Source: Hemileia vastatrix
Taxonomy: Eukaryota > Basidiomycota > Pucciniomycetes > Pucciniales > Zaghouaniaceae
Assembly (NCBI GenBank): GCA_030280995.1
Contig: JASXTE010000007.1
Coordinates: 3,146,001-3,210,000 of the forward strand
Length of the DNA stretch: 64,000 nt
Direction of reading: 5' to 3'
The translations under genes and the position numbers were made by a program. Shown piece after piece: positions 31,870 to 41,671 of the stretch. The notes under the pieces were generated by a model. The model saw nothing but the letters and a program-made list of their open reading frames with translations. It did not search any database and was not told where the DNA came from. The number at the start of each line of letters is the position of its first letter. Positions within the stretch are counted from its first letter, which is position 1.

Positions 31870-32175
31870 CTCTTTATCTCCCATAAATGTCCCCTTTTCC
31901 CCTCCTTAATTTATTTGAAATCCCCTTACAAATCTCTCCCTCCTTGCCTCAAAAGTCCCCTCAAATCCTCTCCTTGCCTGCCTCAAAAAGCCCCTGAAAC
32001 CCCCTGCTTAATTGTCTCAAAACCCCCCCAAATTCCCCCCCCTTAGTTACCTTAAAAACCCCCCAAATCCCCCCTTTACCCTTCTTTATATGTCCCAACC
32101 CCCCCCCTCTTTAGCCGCCTCAAACCCCCCCTTCCCCCCCCCTTAACATCTTTCCTCCCCCCCTTCCACTCCCCT
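31870..32175. repeat. C-rich tandem array, left arm of foldback
   Basis: Units of about 30-40 bp, CCCC(C)n followed by TTxx and (G/C)CCTCAAA, e.g. TTTAGCCGCCTCAAACCCC. They are the inverse complement of the G-rich units at 32951-33185. On the minus strand it is G-rich with many runs of four or more G and could form G-quadruplexes. Confidence 0.65.
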
Positions 32176-32181
32176 TACCCC

Positions 32182-32938
32182 TACCCACTCCCTCGTTGAA
32201 CAAATTAACAGTAAAAAAATGAGTACTATTCCAATGTGGATTAGCAGTGCTTTTTTTAACTTTTGTGCGATCTAAAGTGAATCGTTGGCCAACTGATATA
32301 GCAACATAGGGATCGGGAACTCCACCACCAATTTTGGTACCTTTGAGTCCTTGAGCATGATAAATTTTCAATTGAATCAGACCAATGGCTGAATTGACAA
32401 GTGCACTGGATAACATCTGTTTGAGATTCAAAGTGAAAACATTTGGATCATACCTTTGCAATACAAAGATGGGGACAATCAATGGGCTGCGTGATGGATG
32501 GGAGGACTTTAAGAATAATACGTTTAAAAGGATAGAAGACTAACATCATTGGCCCCAACGTCGCATGGACTTGCCCTTCAATAAACCCAGACAATCCAGG
32601 AATCATATTCAAATCAAACCCAACTGGCTTCAAGACAAAATCAAATTCCGGTTTTTCTAAAAACAATAAATCGACCAGTTGCATATGAGGAAACTCGTTC
32701 ATCAATTCTGCCAGTCAAACATATTTACATTCAGATAAAGAAAAAAGAGAGAAAACAAAAATGGTTAATAAATCAGCCAACAAAAATAAAAATAAAATAC
32801 AAACTAATTTGAATTCACATATTTCCGCAAAACATGATAACTTCAACAATAATATCTTTTCCAGCGCCAATCATACCTTTTCCTAATCAAATGTTTAAGA
32901 CAATTTTTGGGTTGATTTTAATGAATGATTGCTAACAA
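32182..32938 (-). pseudogene. Captured tricalbin (SMP/C2 domain) gene fragment
   Basis: Three exons are readable on the minus strand: about 32938-32803 (INPKIVLNI, GKGMIGAGKDIIVE), 32714-32549 (FPHMQLVDLLFLEKPEF, IPGLSGFIEGQVHATLG) and 32458 to about 32182 (YDPNVFTLNL, GLKGTKIGGGVPDPYVAIS, ANPHWNSTHFF). Two introns fit in phase: 32802-32715 (GTTTGT...GGCAG) and 32548-32459 (GTTAGT...CAAAG). The exons span the end of an SMP lipid-transfer domain and the start of a C2 domain, as in ER-plasma membrane tethers of the tricalbin family. Two CGA-to-TGA stops lie in the first exon. Start and end are missing. The flanks are transposon arrays, so this is a captured host piece, retaining introns. Confidence 0.8.
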
Positions 32939-32950
32939 TCGTTTGTTAAT

Positions 32951-33185
32951 TAAAAGGGGGGGTAGAGGAGGAGGTAAGGGAGTGGGTGGGGGGGAAGGGG
33001 GGGCGTTTGAGGTGCCTAAAGAGAGGGGAAGGGGGGGTCTTGAAGCGCCTAAAAAGAGGGGAAGGGGGGGTGATGAGGGACCTAAAGAGGGGGGAAAGGG
33101 GGGATTTGAGGCAGCTAAAAAGGGGGTAAAAAGGGGGTATTGAGACAGGTAAAGAGAGGGAAAAAGGGGGGGCCTTGAGGATGAT
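32951..33185. repeat. G-rich tandem array, right arm of foldback
   Basis: Five to six units of about 36-40 bp such as GAGGTGCCTAAAGAGAGGGG followed by seven G. They are inverse to the C-rich array at 31870-32175. The plus strand has many runs of four to eight G, strongly G-quadruplex-prone. The counterpart at 62640-62875 lacks any captured gene between its arms. Confidence 0.7.
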
Positions 33186-33703
33186 AAATGAGAGGTGAAG
33201 GAGAAAAAAAAAAAAAAAAAAAAAAAAGAAAAAAGAGAAAAAAAAACAAAACAAAACAAAACAAAAAAAAATTAGTTTACCCTAAAACAAACATAAATCA
33301 AGCACTTACAAAATAAACAGAAAAAAAAACAAAAAAAAAAAAAAAATCATGATTAGCAAATAAAAAACCAAGAAAAAAGAAAAAAAAAATGACCTACCTG
33401 GTGAGTTGAGTTGAGAAAAAAAAAGTAACAAAAATATTTGAGGGATGTTTGAGGAGAGGATGAAAAGGATATGAGTGATGAATGAAAAAAAAAAAATCAC
33501 TGACAAAATATGCAGTATAAGAAAATATGTGATTTCATGTTGAGCTGGTGAAAGAAAACCAATGAGCCATCCAAAAAAAAGATATTCACCGTAAATTCAA
33601 AAAAAAAAAAAAAATGAAGATGCAACAAACCAAAATACAAAACCAAGTGAATAAAGTACACAAAGAGGACATTTGGAAAGTATGAAAACATAAAAATTAA
33701 AAA
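33186..33703. other. A-rich spacer within transposon B
   Basis: A runs and GAAAA-type filler. Bases 33390-33700 match 1930-2240 and 63160-63460 (CCTGG(T/A)GAG(T/A)TGAG(T/A)TGAGAAAA), marking the transposase 3' flank shared by three family-B copies. No gene. Confidence 0.5.
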
Positions 33704-34998
33704 TTAAAAGCGTTGCAAAGTGAAATGTTGGAGAGTAATTGGCATTATAATGGAGAGTATGCCGGTTGATTGAATGATTTGTGAATCAAGGGAGGGGAGT
33801 GCCGGTGGTGGTTCAGGATCCTCTTCTTCATAAAGATCATTCCACTCATCCTTTAAATCAGCTAGAATATTGTGGAGTATTACACAAGTCAAGATCCAAT
33901 GATTTGCAGTTTTGATCTCCAATTTTTTTTGAAATTGGATTCTGAGCTCCCAAAGACTAGAAAATCATCCCTTTAAAATACCTATAGCATGTTCAATTTG
34001 TACTCTTGATTGTGCAAGGTGATAATGAAAGGCAGTTTTGGGGTCATTTTCTGAAGTTGCACCATGGAAAGCAGGTATAATGTACTTCCCACTTGCATAT
34101 GCTGAGCCTGCAAGGAGGTACTGAGATTTGTCAAAGTATGAGTCAGGGGTTTGAGAAATCCTCATTCTTTGGAAGACGGAAGAGTCATGACATGAGCCAG
34201 GGCAGCCACTGTGAAAAGCAATAAATTTTTTATTGACATTGCATACAAGTTGAACGGCGATAGAGTATCTAGAAAGAATATAAAAAGTTAGATTGTAAAA
34301 GATGAGAACTTGGAGAAGATCTGGAAGAAACCTTTTTTTTGCAATCAAAATAATGGTTGCCATCGTGAGCAGGCTTTTGACTCAAAGGGATGGTTGTGCC
34401 ATCAACAAAACCTATACAGCCAGGGAAACCTTCATCTTGCATTACTTGAGAGGATTCAAGTCGCTGTTCTGGAGTTGGCCAAGCAAGAGTTTGAGACTTG
34501 AGGGAAAGGATAGCAATCATACAGCGCTTGGTGTATAATATCACGGTACCATATCCTATGTTAATAAGATTATCCAAACGTCTTACGGCAGCACCATTTC
34601 CATTTGAGCCAAAGCGACATAGAGCAACAGCAAGTTGGATGGCAGGATTACGCTGTTTGTTATGAGAATTGTCATGGAAGATAGGATGATCGGAGATAAG
34701 TTGATAAAGTTTTAAGAAAGAATTGGGTGAAGTTTAAATGAGGAATGTTGAGAATGGAGGCCAGATCATATCGGGGATCATAATAAAGATTTGGCCCCCT
34801 GGTGATGAAGTAACGCTTTTTGGAAGGAAAACACATATAAGCTAAAGCATCTTCCAAATCAGAGTCAGATTTATAGTAAAGAACTAAAAGAAAAGTAATA
34901 GCATTCATTGTTGAGTGAAGTAGCTTCCTAGTAGAGAGGTGCTTCATTGTTGTCGGTGGAAGGGATATGTGATGAGGGAAGTGGGAATTCACCGCCAA
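33704..34998 (-). pseudogene. DDE_4 superfamily (PIF/Harbinger-like) transposase
   Basis: N-terminal block (TMKHLSTRKLLHSTMNA, RGPNLYYDPRYDLAS), a frameshift near 34720, then NGAAVRRLDNL, GFVDGTTIPLSQKP (first Asp), an intron near 34340-34270, HSGCPGSCHDSSVF, YLLAGSAYAS, and QSRVQIEHAIGILKG with the expected Glu. The second Asp position (usually A/G-D-S-A-Y) is Gly. CGA-to-TGA follows LKG near 33978. The C-terminus runs through ILHNILADL to a stop at 33704. The donor has an extra G relative to the copy at 3.97 kb. The family cuts and pastes elements with 3-bp duplications, consistent with the MITE and transposon E in this window. Defective. Confidence 0.75.
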
Positions 34999-35330
34999 AT
35001 GTGCAGTTGGGGTGTGTAGATAGAAAAAAAACTTAAGTGTTTGCCACCAAAATTAAGTAACATAGAGTGAGGAAAGACTTAAGGATGGCATCAGCAATTA
35101 TGAGTCATGTGACTTTCTTGCAAATCCATCATGGATGAGATGAGTTTGGGATCAGGAATTAGGAATGGAAATTGGGGTATAAGAGGTGGGATAATGCATT
35201 ATTGTGCACTTCTTATCCACTAGCCGCAGGGCTAGTGGATAAGAATCTTCTGCAATTAATAATGTCTGATCCCGGGAAAAAAAATTCCTGATCCCTAATT
35301 GTGGATCCCTGAACATTGATACCCCCTAAT

Positions 35331-35700
35331 ATATTAAAGAATAAGTAATTATTGGACATATTCAGAGGATAAACAAGTGGTTTAGGGAGATGAGGTGGTG
35401 GGTGTTGGAAGGACGTATACATAAAAGATCGGAGTCAGAGTGAGGGTGGCACGAAATATGTCTAATAGGATGTTGATGAGAGGTATGGATGATGGGGCGC
35501 AAGGAAAGCGTCAAGATAGAACACAAGTGAACAGGGCGTGCGGACAGTCAGCCAGCCAACTGGGTTAGTGTGAGAGAGATTGGCGGGGGGGGGACATGCA
35601 AATATATATCATTTATAATAATTATAATCATCATAATTATAATAATTATAATAATTATAATCATTTGTTATTTGTTATTTGTTATTTGTTATTCCCTCCA
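35331..35700 (+). promoter_or_regulatory. Kinesin upstream region with simple repeats
   Basis: Only about 370 bases separate the transposon end at 35327 from the kinesin start. They contain ATAATTATAAT repeats (35625-35665) and four TTATTTG units (35667-35695) immediately before the ATG, followed by CCCTCCA. No TATA box is obvious. The transposon may have displaced the original promoter. Confidence 0.4.
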
Positions 35701-37194
35701 ATGCTCAACAAATTGTCCATCCTACCCAGGCCTTCCCTTCCTCATCAGCAACGCAACAATGACAAACTTCCTTATCCTGGCTCTCCCTCTCTCATCCCCA
35801 CTCCTCCTTCTTCTTCGCCCAGGCTGAGATCTGCTGCTTCCACTCCTACCTTAAAACTCCATCACATCCCCACCCCTTCCACCCCTATTGCTTCAAGATC
35901 TCGTCTCAATCACTATCACAATCTTCCTCCTCATCCTCCTCATCATCTGCTTTCTTCTGACCTCCAGCGCTCCTTCTCCTCTTCTTCTTCCGTTTACTCT
36001 TCTTCCACTACCTCTCTCTCTCTCTCCGGTGCTCCTCATTCTAAACTCTCTTCCGATTCTTTGGCTTCTTCTCTTCCTTCTCCCCCTTCTCCCCCTTCTT
36101 CCTTCTCCTCTCCTCACCTTCAAAAATCTCATCTCCCTTCTATCCTCACTCTCTCCACGACCACTACTCCCTTTGATCTACATCCATCCCCTACTCATCA
36201 TCCTCATCATCCTACTTCATCATCTGATTCAAGCTCTTCTACTGCTATCTCTCGTATCAAAGTCTTGGTCAGAATTAGAAAACCTCCTATCCGTTTACCT
36301 CTTGCTGCTCGTTTAGTCTTCAATACCAATCAGCATCATCAATCCATCATCTTTGATTCTCCTTCAAATCATTCGTTTCATTTTGATCATGTCTTCCCTC
36401 CTTCCGCAACTCAACGTGCTGTTTGGCAAACAGTCACCAAACAATCCAATCTCATCGACCAATTCATCAATGGTTATAATGCTACCTTGATTGCTTACGG
36501 TCAAACTTCAGCTGGTAAATCTTATACAATGGGAACCGACTCGGAAAGTTTAAAAAATATGACCCATTTAGGTCATCTTCCTTCTGATGATCGATTAGGT
36601 CTTTTACCTAGAGCTATCGAGTTGATCTTTCTCAAAATCGAGCATCTTAAACTTCATCAACCTTTATTGAATCTTTCTTTAAAAGCTTCGTTTTTAGAAG
36701 TCTATAATGATGAAATAATCGATTTAATCCCTCCTCAGTACCAACCTTCTCAAAGTCCTCCTCCTTTTACTCCTACCCCTATCACCTCATCTTTTGCATC
36801 CTCAAATAAAGTACCCCCTATTACTATCAGAGAAGGTAAAAATGGGAAATTGGTTTGGTCGGGTTTAACTCTCATCCCTGTCGATTCAGTTAAAGATTTA
36901 GTTCACCTTTTAAAAAAAGCTTTAAGTATGAGATCAACTCATTCCACCAATCTGAACGCTTCGTCTTCCAGATCTCATGCGGTCTTTAGTTTGATTTTAA
37001 ATCAGTCTTCTGGAAAGGGTGGATTGGTAAAAGAGAGTAAATTCAATTTTGTTGATTTGGCTGGGAGTGAGAGACCTGCCAGGACTGGAGCTGTGGTTGG
37101 GGGTGACAGGTTTAAAGAAGGGGTTTCCATTAACGTGAGTTTTTTTTTTCTTCTTCATTATTTATTTTCTAGTATATATATCAACTTTTCTTTC

Positions 37195-37268
<74 letters not shown>

Positions 37269-37511
37269 TTATTTTATATATAGTCAGGTTTACACGCTTT
37301 AGCCAACGTCATTACGGCATTATCAACCAATTCAACCTTACCTCCTAACCGTCATGTTCATGTACCTTATCGGCAAAGTAAATTAACGAGATTGCTACAA
37401 GATAGTTTAGGTGGGAACTCTAATACTGTTATGATTGCTTGTGTTAGTGGGGAAGAAAGTAATGTATGTTGCTATTATTATTATTATTTCGAAGAGAGTA
37501 ATGAATTGATT

Positions 37512-37564
<53 letters not shown>

Positions 37565-38426
37565 GTAGCTGAATGAATCCATGAGTACATTTAGATATGC
37601 ATCAAGAGTAATGAGCATTCATAACCGAGTAACCACTTGTTCATCGCCTAATCCTAATTCTGCCCCCTCATCATCATCAGCGGCGGCAGTAGCCGCCGAA
37701 GTAGAAGAACGACTTAAATCAGAAATTAAACGACTGAATTATCAAATCACTCAATTGACAGAAAGGAACAAGTCGAATGTACAGGGGTCTTTATTGTGTC
37801 GTGGGTGTGGAGGAAAAGTTAAAATGAGTGAAGAGGCTCAAAAGCCAGCGCCATTCGATTCGTTGGAGGAAAGAGACGTGAAGAGGGGGAATTCAAGTGA
37901 TTCAAATCGAGTAGTAGGCCGTAATGGGAAAAGGAGTATTGAATCGACGATAATGTCTTTTAGGAGTCAACTTCAAGTCGAAGATGAAGGATTGATAGGT
38001 TTTGCAGAGTCAAGTAGTGATGAAGTCACCTTGTCCTCGTCCTCTTCCTCTTCCTCTTCCTCCTCCTCCTCATCATCATCAGCGACCTCCGCTTCCTCAG
38101 CCCCATCATTATCAACATCCACATCATCAAAATCCGGAAGACGAATAAGTAAACATGAATTTGAAATCATGATTGCTCCGGTAATTGAAGCTTATGAAAT
38201 TTCTTTAAATCGAGTGGAAAAAGCTTTAAGAGATTCAGAGGATCGAGTGAGGGAGTTGTTGAAAAGGGAAGTGAGAAGAGATTGGGAGATGAAAGTTTTG
38301 GCTAGTGGGGGTAAGAATTTGAATGGTAGTAGTGGTGGTAGTAGTGGTGGTGGTGGTGGTGGGAAGAGTTTGAGTAGAAGAACAAGTGGGGACTTGGCGG
38401 TAATTAATGAAGAAGAATCGGCTTGA
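35701..38426 (+). CDS. Kinesin-like motor protein
   Basis: Three exons: 35701-37134, 37284-37463 and 37569-38426, with GTGAGT...TATAG and GTATGT...GGTAG introns in frame, giving 823 residues. Residues 1-170 are a Ser/Pro/His-rich extension; the motor spans about 180-560. Seen: P-loop [12 protein letters not shown], switch [14 protein letters not shown], switch [16 protein letters not shown], microtubule-contact [18 protein letters not shown], then [12 protein letters not shown] and a neck. The tail has a short coil ([18 protein letters not shown]), CRGC-x2-K, a poly-Ser run (38036-38090), a second coil and Gly/Ser repeats. ATP-driven motor acting on microtubules. Class uncertain (kinesin-4 or -7 like). 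The start was set at the in-frame ATG after the low-complexity leader; an upstream ATG at 35596 would add 35 simple-repeat residues. The frame is intact. Confidence 0.88.
37200..37266 (+). repeat. T and (GT)n microsatellite in kinesin intron 1
   Basis: About 20 T followed by about 27 GT units inside the 149-bp first intron (37135-37283). The tract ends only 17 bases before the acceptor TAG and is likely length-polymorphic. Confidence 0.9.
37515..37563 (+). repeat. Poly-T tract in kinesin intron 2
   Basis: An uninterrupted T run of about 49 that forms the whole polypyrimidine tract of the 105-bp intron 37464-37568, directly before GGTAG. The length may be collapsed or expanded in the assembly. 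Confidence 0.9.
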
Positions 38427-38771
38427 TTTTGGGGGTGATGGTGGGATCGTCAAAATAGATTTCTTTTATGGTGTGGATCAATTAATTTGAAATCTCTCCC
38501 TTATCCATTCACTCTTAAAGACAGCTTTACTTGAAGAAAAAAAAAGCACTCTCATTTCATTCTCTCTCTCACTCTTACTTCAAAAATAATCACATGTATA
38601 CTTCAAAATTCATTACTTGCACTCTTCTTTCTTGGTTATCTACTGGAACGAAGCTCTTTCTTTCTTTTCATCATTATTTGAGTTTGGTTGGGTTTCTTCA
38701 TTTGTTTTCGTTCTTTTTTTCTTTCTTTTCTTTTATTTCTTTGAGAGGAAAAGAGAATGAGGGATATACCA

Positions 38772-38805
<34 letters not shown>

Positions 38806-38881
38806 GTTAGTTGAAGTAGGGTTATTTGATTTATTATTTATTATTTTAATTATGAGTATAACTATCTTCTATGTTATGCAT

Positions 38882-38916
<35 letters not shown>

Positions 38917-39155
38917 TCTTTTTTGTGTTGGGCGTGAGTTGGTTTTATATAATGGTGGTAAGGTTGATGGGGATGGAGCTCGTTTGTTTGTTAGTCTATT
39001 CGTTCGTTCATTATCATTCGTTGGTTATTCTCTTATTTTATTTTATTTTTATTTTTGATTGTAGGTCGTTGAGTAGCACTATTCGTTCGTTCATTTTTTA
39101 TGAGTAGTTTGATTAATTTGTTAGTTGGTTGGTTGAGGGGTTTTCTAGTCATTCA

Positions 39156-39189
<34 letters not shown>

Positions 39190-39480
39190 GAAGTTGATTG
39201 ATTGATTGTTTGTATGTGATTTGATTGATTGATAAATGTGATATAATGATTAATTGATTATTATTATTATTTTTTTTTTTGAGTTTTCTTGAGTTTTCTG
39301 GAGTTGGAAGTTGAGGTGGAAAATTTAATTGAGATTGAAGTTTGGAGTTTAGAGTTGAAAGTTTATGGAAATTGGTTTATTATTATTACTTTGATTTAAT
39401 TTAATTTAATTTTTTAATTTATTTATTTATATTATAAACCTTTCTGGTGGGATAACATCAGTTTATGAAGTAGTTTTCTT
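38427..39480. other. Kinesin 3' flank, simple-sequence rich
   Basis: A (TA)n run at 38775-38803, T homopolymers at 38882-38915 and 39157-39183, and GATT/GTTCGTTC short repeats. Frames here are low complexity. The kinesin 3' untranslated region probably lies in the first 200-300 bases; no poly-A signal can be singled out. Confidence 0.5.
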
Positions 39481-39499
39481 ATTCATTAGCATAATTACC

Positions 39500-39667
39500 T
39501 ACCTACCTACCTACCTACCCTGCTTGTTTTTTAAGGAAAGGGGAAAGGAAACAAATTTAAAGATAAATGAAGAGAATGGAGAAAAAGGATTAAAAGATAA
39601 CGTGACGATGGGAGGCTGGACTTCATAGAAAGAAAGATGGTGGTGAACTGAATTACAAGAGTAAGTA

Positions 39668-39700
<33 letters not shown>

Positions 39701-40040
39701 ATATATATATATATATATATATTCTCTCTGCTTAAATATCAACAACTAATGATTAAACATCTTAAAGCCCTCTTTATTCATTTATTTAGTATTTAAAGGG
39801 GACAGAAGTGTCACACCCAATAATAAATTGGGATATAGTATTTAAGTTATATGATTAGTCATGTAAGTGGTGGTAGGCTGAAGGGGATTATTACTCAAGG
39901 CCTTTTTTTTTTTTTTTTATTTTATTTTATTTTTATTTTATTTTATTTTTATTATATATATATATATATATATATAGCCAAGGGGTCCTGTCAAAAGGGT
40001 CCTGATGGTCTAGAAGGTTTTGTAATGTAATGGAGTTCCA
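39500..40040 (-). repeat. Fragment of a Gypsy type-1 LTR
   Basis: Resembles 49800-50110: CTGCTTAAATA...CAACTA, TCTTAAAGC, and a GGCTGAAGGGGATTA...CAAGGCC block that precedes the TATA box in intact LTRs. A T/A simple-repeat expansion (39901-39977) interrupts it. It may be the remnant partner of the type-1 LTR at 49721-50998. Confidence 0.5.
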
Positions 40041-40153
40041 ATGGTAGTGATCAGTGATAGGTCAATTTTGTATTTCAGAGTCAAAGGTACCTATCATTTA
40101 TCTTTTATTTATTTATTTTATTTTTTTTTTCCCCCCTCAATTTGAAAAAGAGG

Positions 40154-40952
40154 TATCAGCCAGACTACTAGACTTAACCGGTAAAATAATTGATTATTTT
40201 ACTGAGTTGAAGCCATGCCCCTTCTTCTTACTAATAATTAATTATCTACTTAAGTATTACTTACAATTAACTAGTTAAGTACAATAAGTAGTATAAATAA
40301 TTAGTGTAAATAAAATGTCCCCTACAATTTTACTCCCTAACACCGTGCTCAATAGTATAAGTCAATGGGAATAAAATTTAATAATAAAATTATAATAAAA
40401 ACAAAACTTTAAAACAATTATATTACCTCAGTGAGAGATCTGGAATCCCGTGAAAGTAATAGAATTAATTAATTATTGTGTAATTAATTGTGACAGTCCA
40501 AGGAACTCAAACTTTATTGCTAATAAATTTGATGCCCTTGTTGACGTACCAGTTTATTTAATTCTTGTGTCATATATGTACTCCTTTTAGTCATTCTTTT
40601 TCTCACATTCTTACAGTATATGGAGTAAATTCCATATCTTTTATTCCCTCATGTTTTGCCTATAAAAGGCCTTCACTTTTTTTGCTTTTCAAAACATTCC
40701 TTCATTACTTACTTTTATTACTATATTTTACAATATAACACTTATTTCTATATTTTATAACATTAGTACTTACAACAGCGTAATTCTAAACTATAATCTA
40801 TATTAATATTTAACTTCTACCTCTATAATTTGAGTAAACCAATCATTTTGATTAAAAAAAATACGTACCATTTTGTTGAGAGTCCATTTCATCCCTTAAA
40901 AACCTCGTGAAAACTTTGAACCAAGCTTCTAGACCAAAAGGACCCCTTGACA
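40154..40952 (+). repeat. Solo LTR, Gypsy type 3, opposite orientation
   Basis: A 799-bp inverse copy of the LTR at 60360-61153. It starts TATCAGCCAGACTACTAG (decayed TGTCAGCC) and ends ...CCAAAAGGACCCCTTGACA. It contains CCTATAAAAGGCC in plus orientation. The flanking 5-mers (AGAGG and AACAC) do not match. Confidence 0.75.
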
Positions 40953-41060
40953 AACACCACTCAGCAGAACAGTTTTAGGTGGGTGTTCAAGTAGAGTTCC
41001 ATCTGAGTTCCATCTGAGTTCAGGTTAAGGACTTGCTAACAAGTCCACCCCTTATCTTGC
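40953..41060 (-). mobile_element. MITE fragment (relative of 824-1045)
   Basis: Inverse match to about 825-950: ACCACTCAGCAGA(A/G)CAG, TTCCATCTGAGTTC and GGACTTGCTA(A/G)CAAGTCC before CACCCC. Only one end is present; it abuts the solo LTR. Confidence 0.5.
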
Positions 41061-41277
41061 ATAGTGACAGGTGTATACATAAAAAATAAAAATAAAAATA
41101 AAAAGAATATTCCAGAAACTCTTTTCAAATAATCAGGTTTTTCTATAAAGAATGTGTTAAAAATTGGGGGGGGGGAGAGGGGTTTTTTATTTTTTATTTT
41201 TATTTTTTTATTTTTATTTTTTTTTTTTACTGTATCTATCAGAAATAAATTGGTTTATTTGAAAATTACTGTAAGTG

Positions 41278-41283
<6 letters not shown>

Positions 41284-41343
<60 letters not shown>

Positions 41344-41344
41344 A
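41284..41344. repeat. Long T run followed by A run
   Basis: About 40 T followed by about 20 A, a perfect hairpin. Such a junction is prone to sequencing or assembly error. No coding sense. Confidence 0.8.
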
Positions 41345-41354
41345 TTAAGTCAAT

Positions 41355-41671
41355 TGGATTTCTTGTAAATATTGATTTTTTATTTTAATGTTCATTTTTA
41401 TTTCAATCTTAAATTTGAATTAATATTAATATTTATCTCTCTTAACCTGTCATTGAGCACAGTGTTAGGAAAAAAAAAATATAAGGGGACATTTAATATT
41501 TTTTTTAATTATTTACTAATTTTACTGTTTTGTAACTAGTTAATGTATTACAAGCAAATTTAGAGTAAATACATTATCATTAATAATAATATATGAGAAT
41601 TAAAAAGGTGTGGCTTCATCCCAGTAAATAATTAAATATTTTACTGGGTAAGTCTAGCAGCCTGGCTGACA
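41355..41671 (-). repeat. Truncated 3' LTR of Gypsy element 2 (type 3)
   Basis: Decayed match to the end of the type-3 LTRs: ATTGAGCAC(A/G)GTGTTAG, GTGGCTTCA, GTAAGTCTAG and AGCCTGGCTGACA at 41671, followed by the polypurine tract. Only about the last 300 bases remain. The other LTR of this element (49721-50998) is type 1, so the pair does not match. Confidence 0.6.

Larger units (their letters stand above)
27251..35327. mobile_element. Composite DNA transposon, family B, fullest copy
   Basis: Inverted ends: AGGGGGTATCAATGTTGACC at 27251 and the complement of AGGGGGTATCAATGTTCAGG ending at 35327, with GATCC(A/G)CAATTA continuing the match. Contents in order: Myb-like/coiled-coil gene (+), hairpin array, Tet-like oxygenase gene (-), A-rich tract, C-rich array, tricalbin fragment (-), G-rich array, DDE_4 transposase (-). 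The flanking triplets are ATT and AAT, so a clean duplication is not seen. All genes carry stops or frameshifts, so the element is dead, but its order is echoed at 51-63.5 kb. Confidence 0.65.

Noticed and set aside
32925..33259. Gly/Arg-rich and Pro/Leu-rich frames of about 70-113 codons over the G-rich array
   Set aside because: These are translations of tandem G-rich units and A/T runs on both strands; repetitive by composition, with no start context or domain.
35888..36316. 142-codon Leu-rich frame overlapping the kinesin N-terminus
   Set aside because: A frame shadow of the Ser/Pro-rich CT-rich kinesin extension; no independent support, unlike the overprinted gag ORF, which has cross-element conservation.
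38531..39107. 175- and 78-codon Phe-rich frames after the kinesin
   Set aside because: Built from poly-T, (TA)n and T-rich flank; no domain and no conservation expected.
41154..41348. 64-codon Phe/Lys frame
   Set aside because: A T run followed by an A run; not coding and possibly an assembly artefact.
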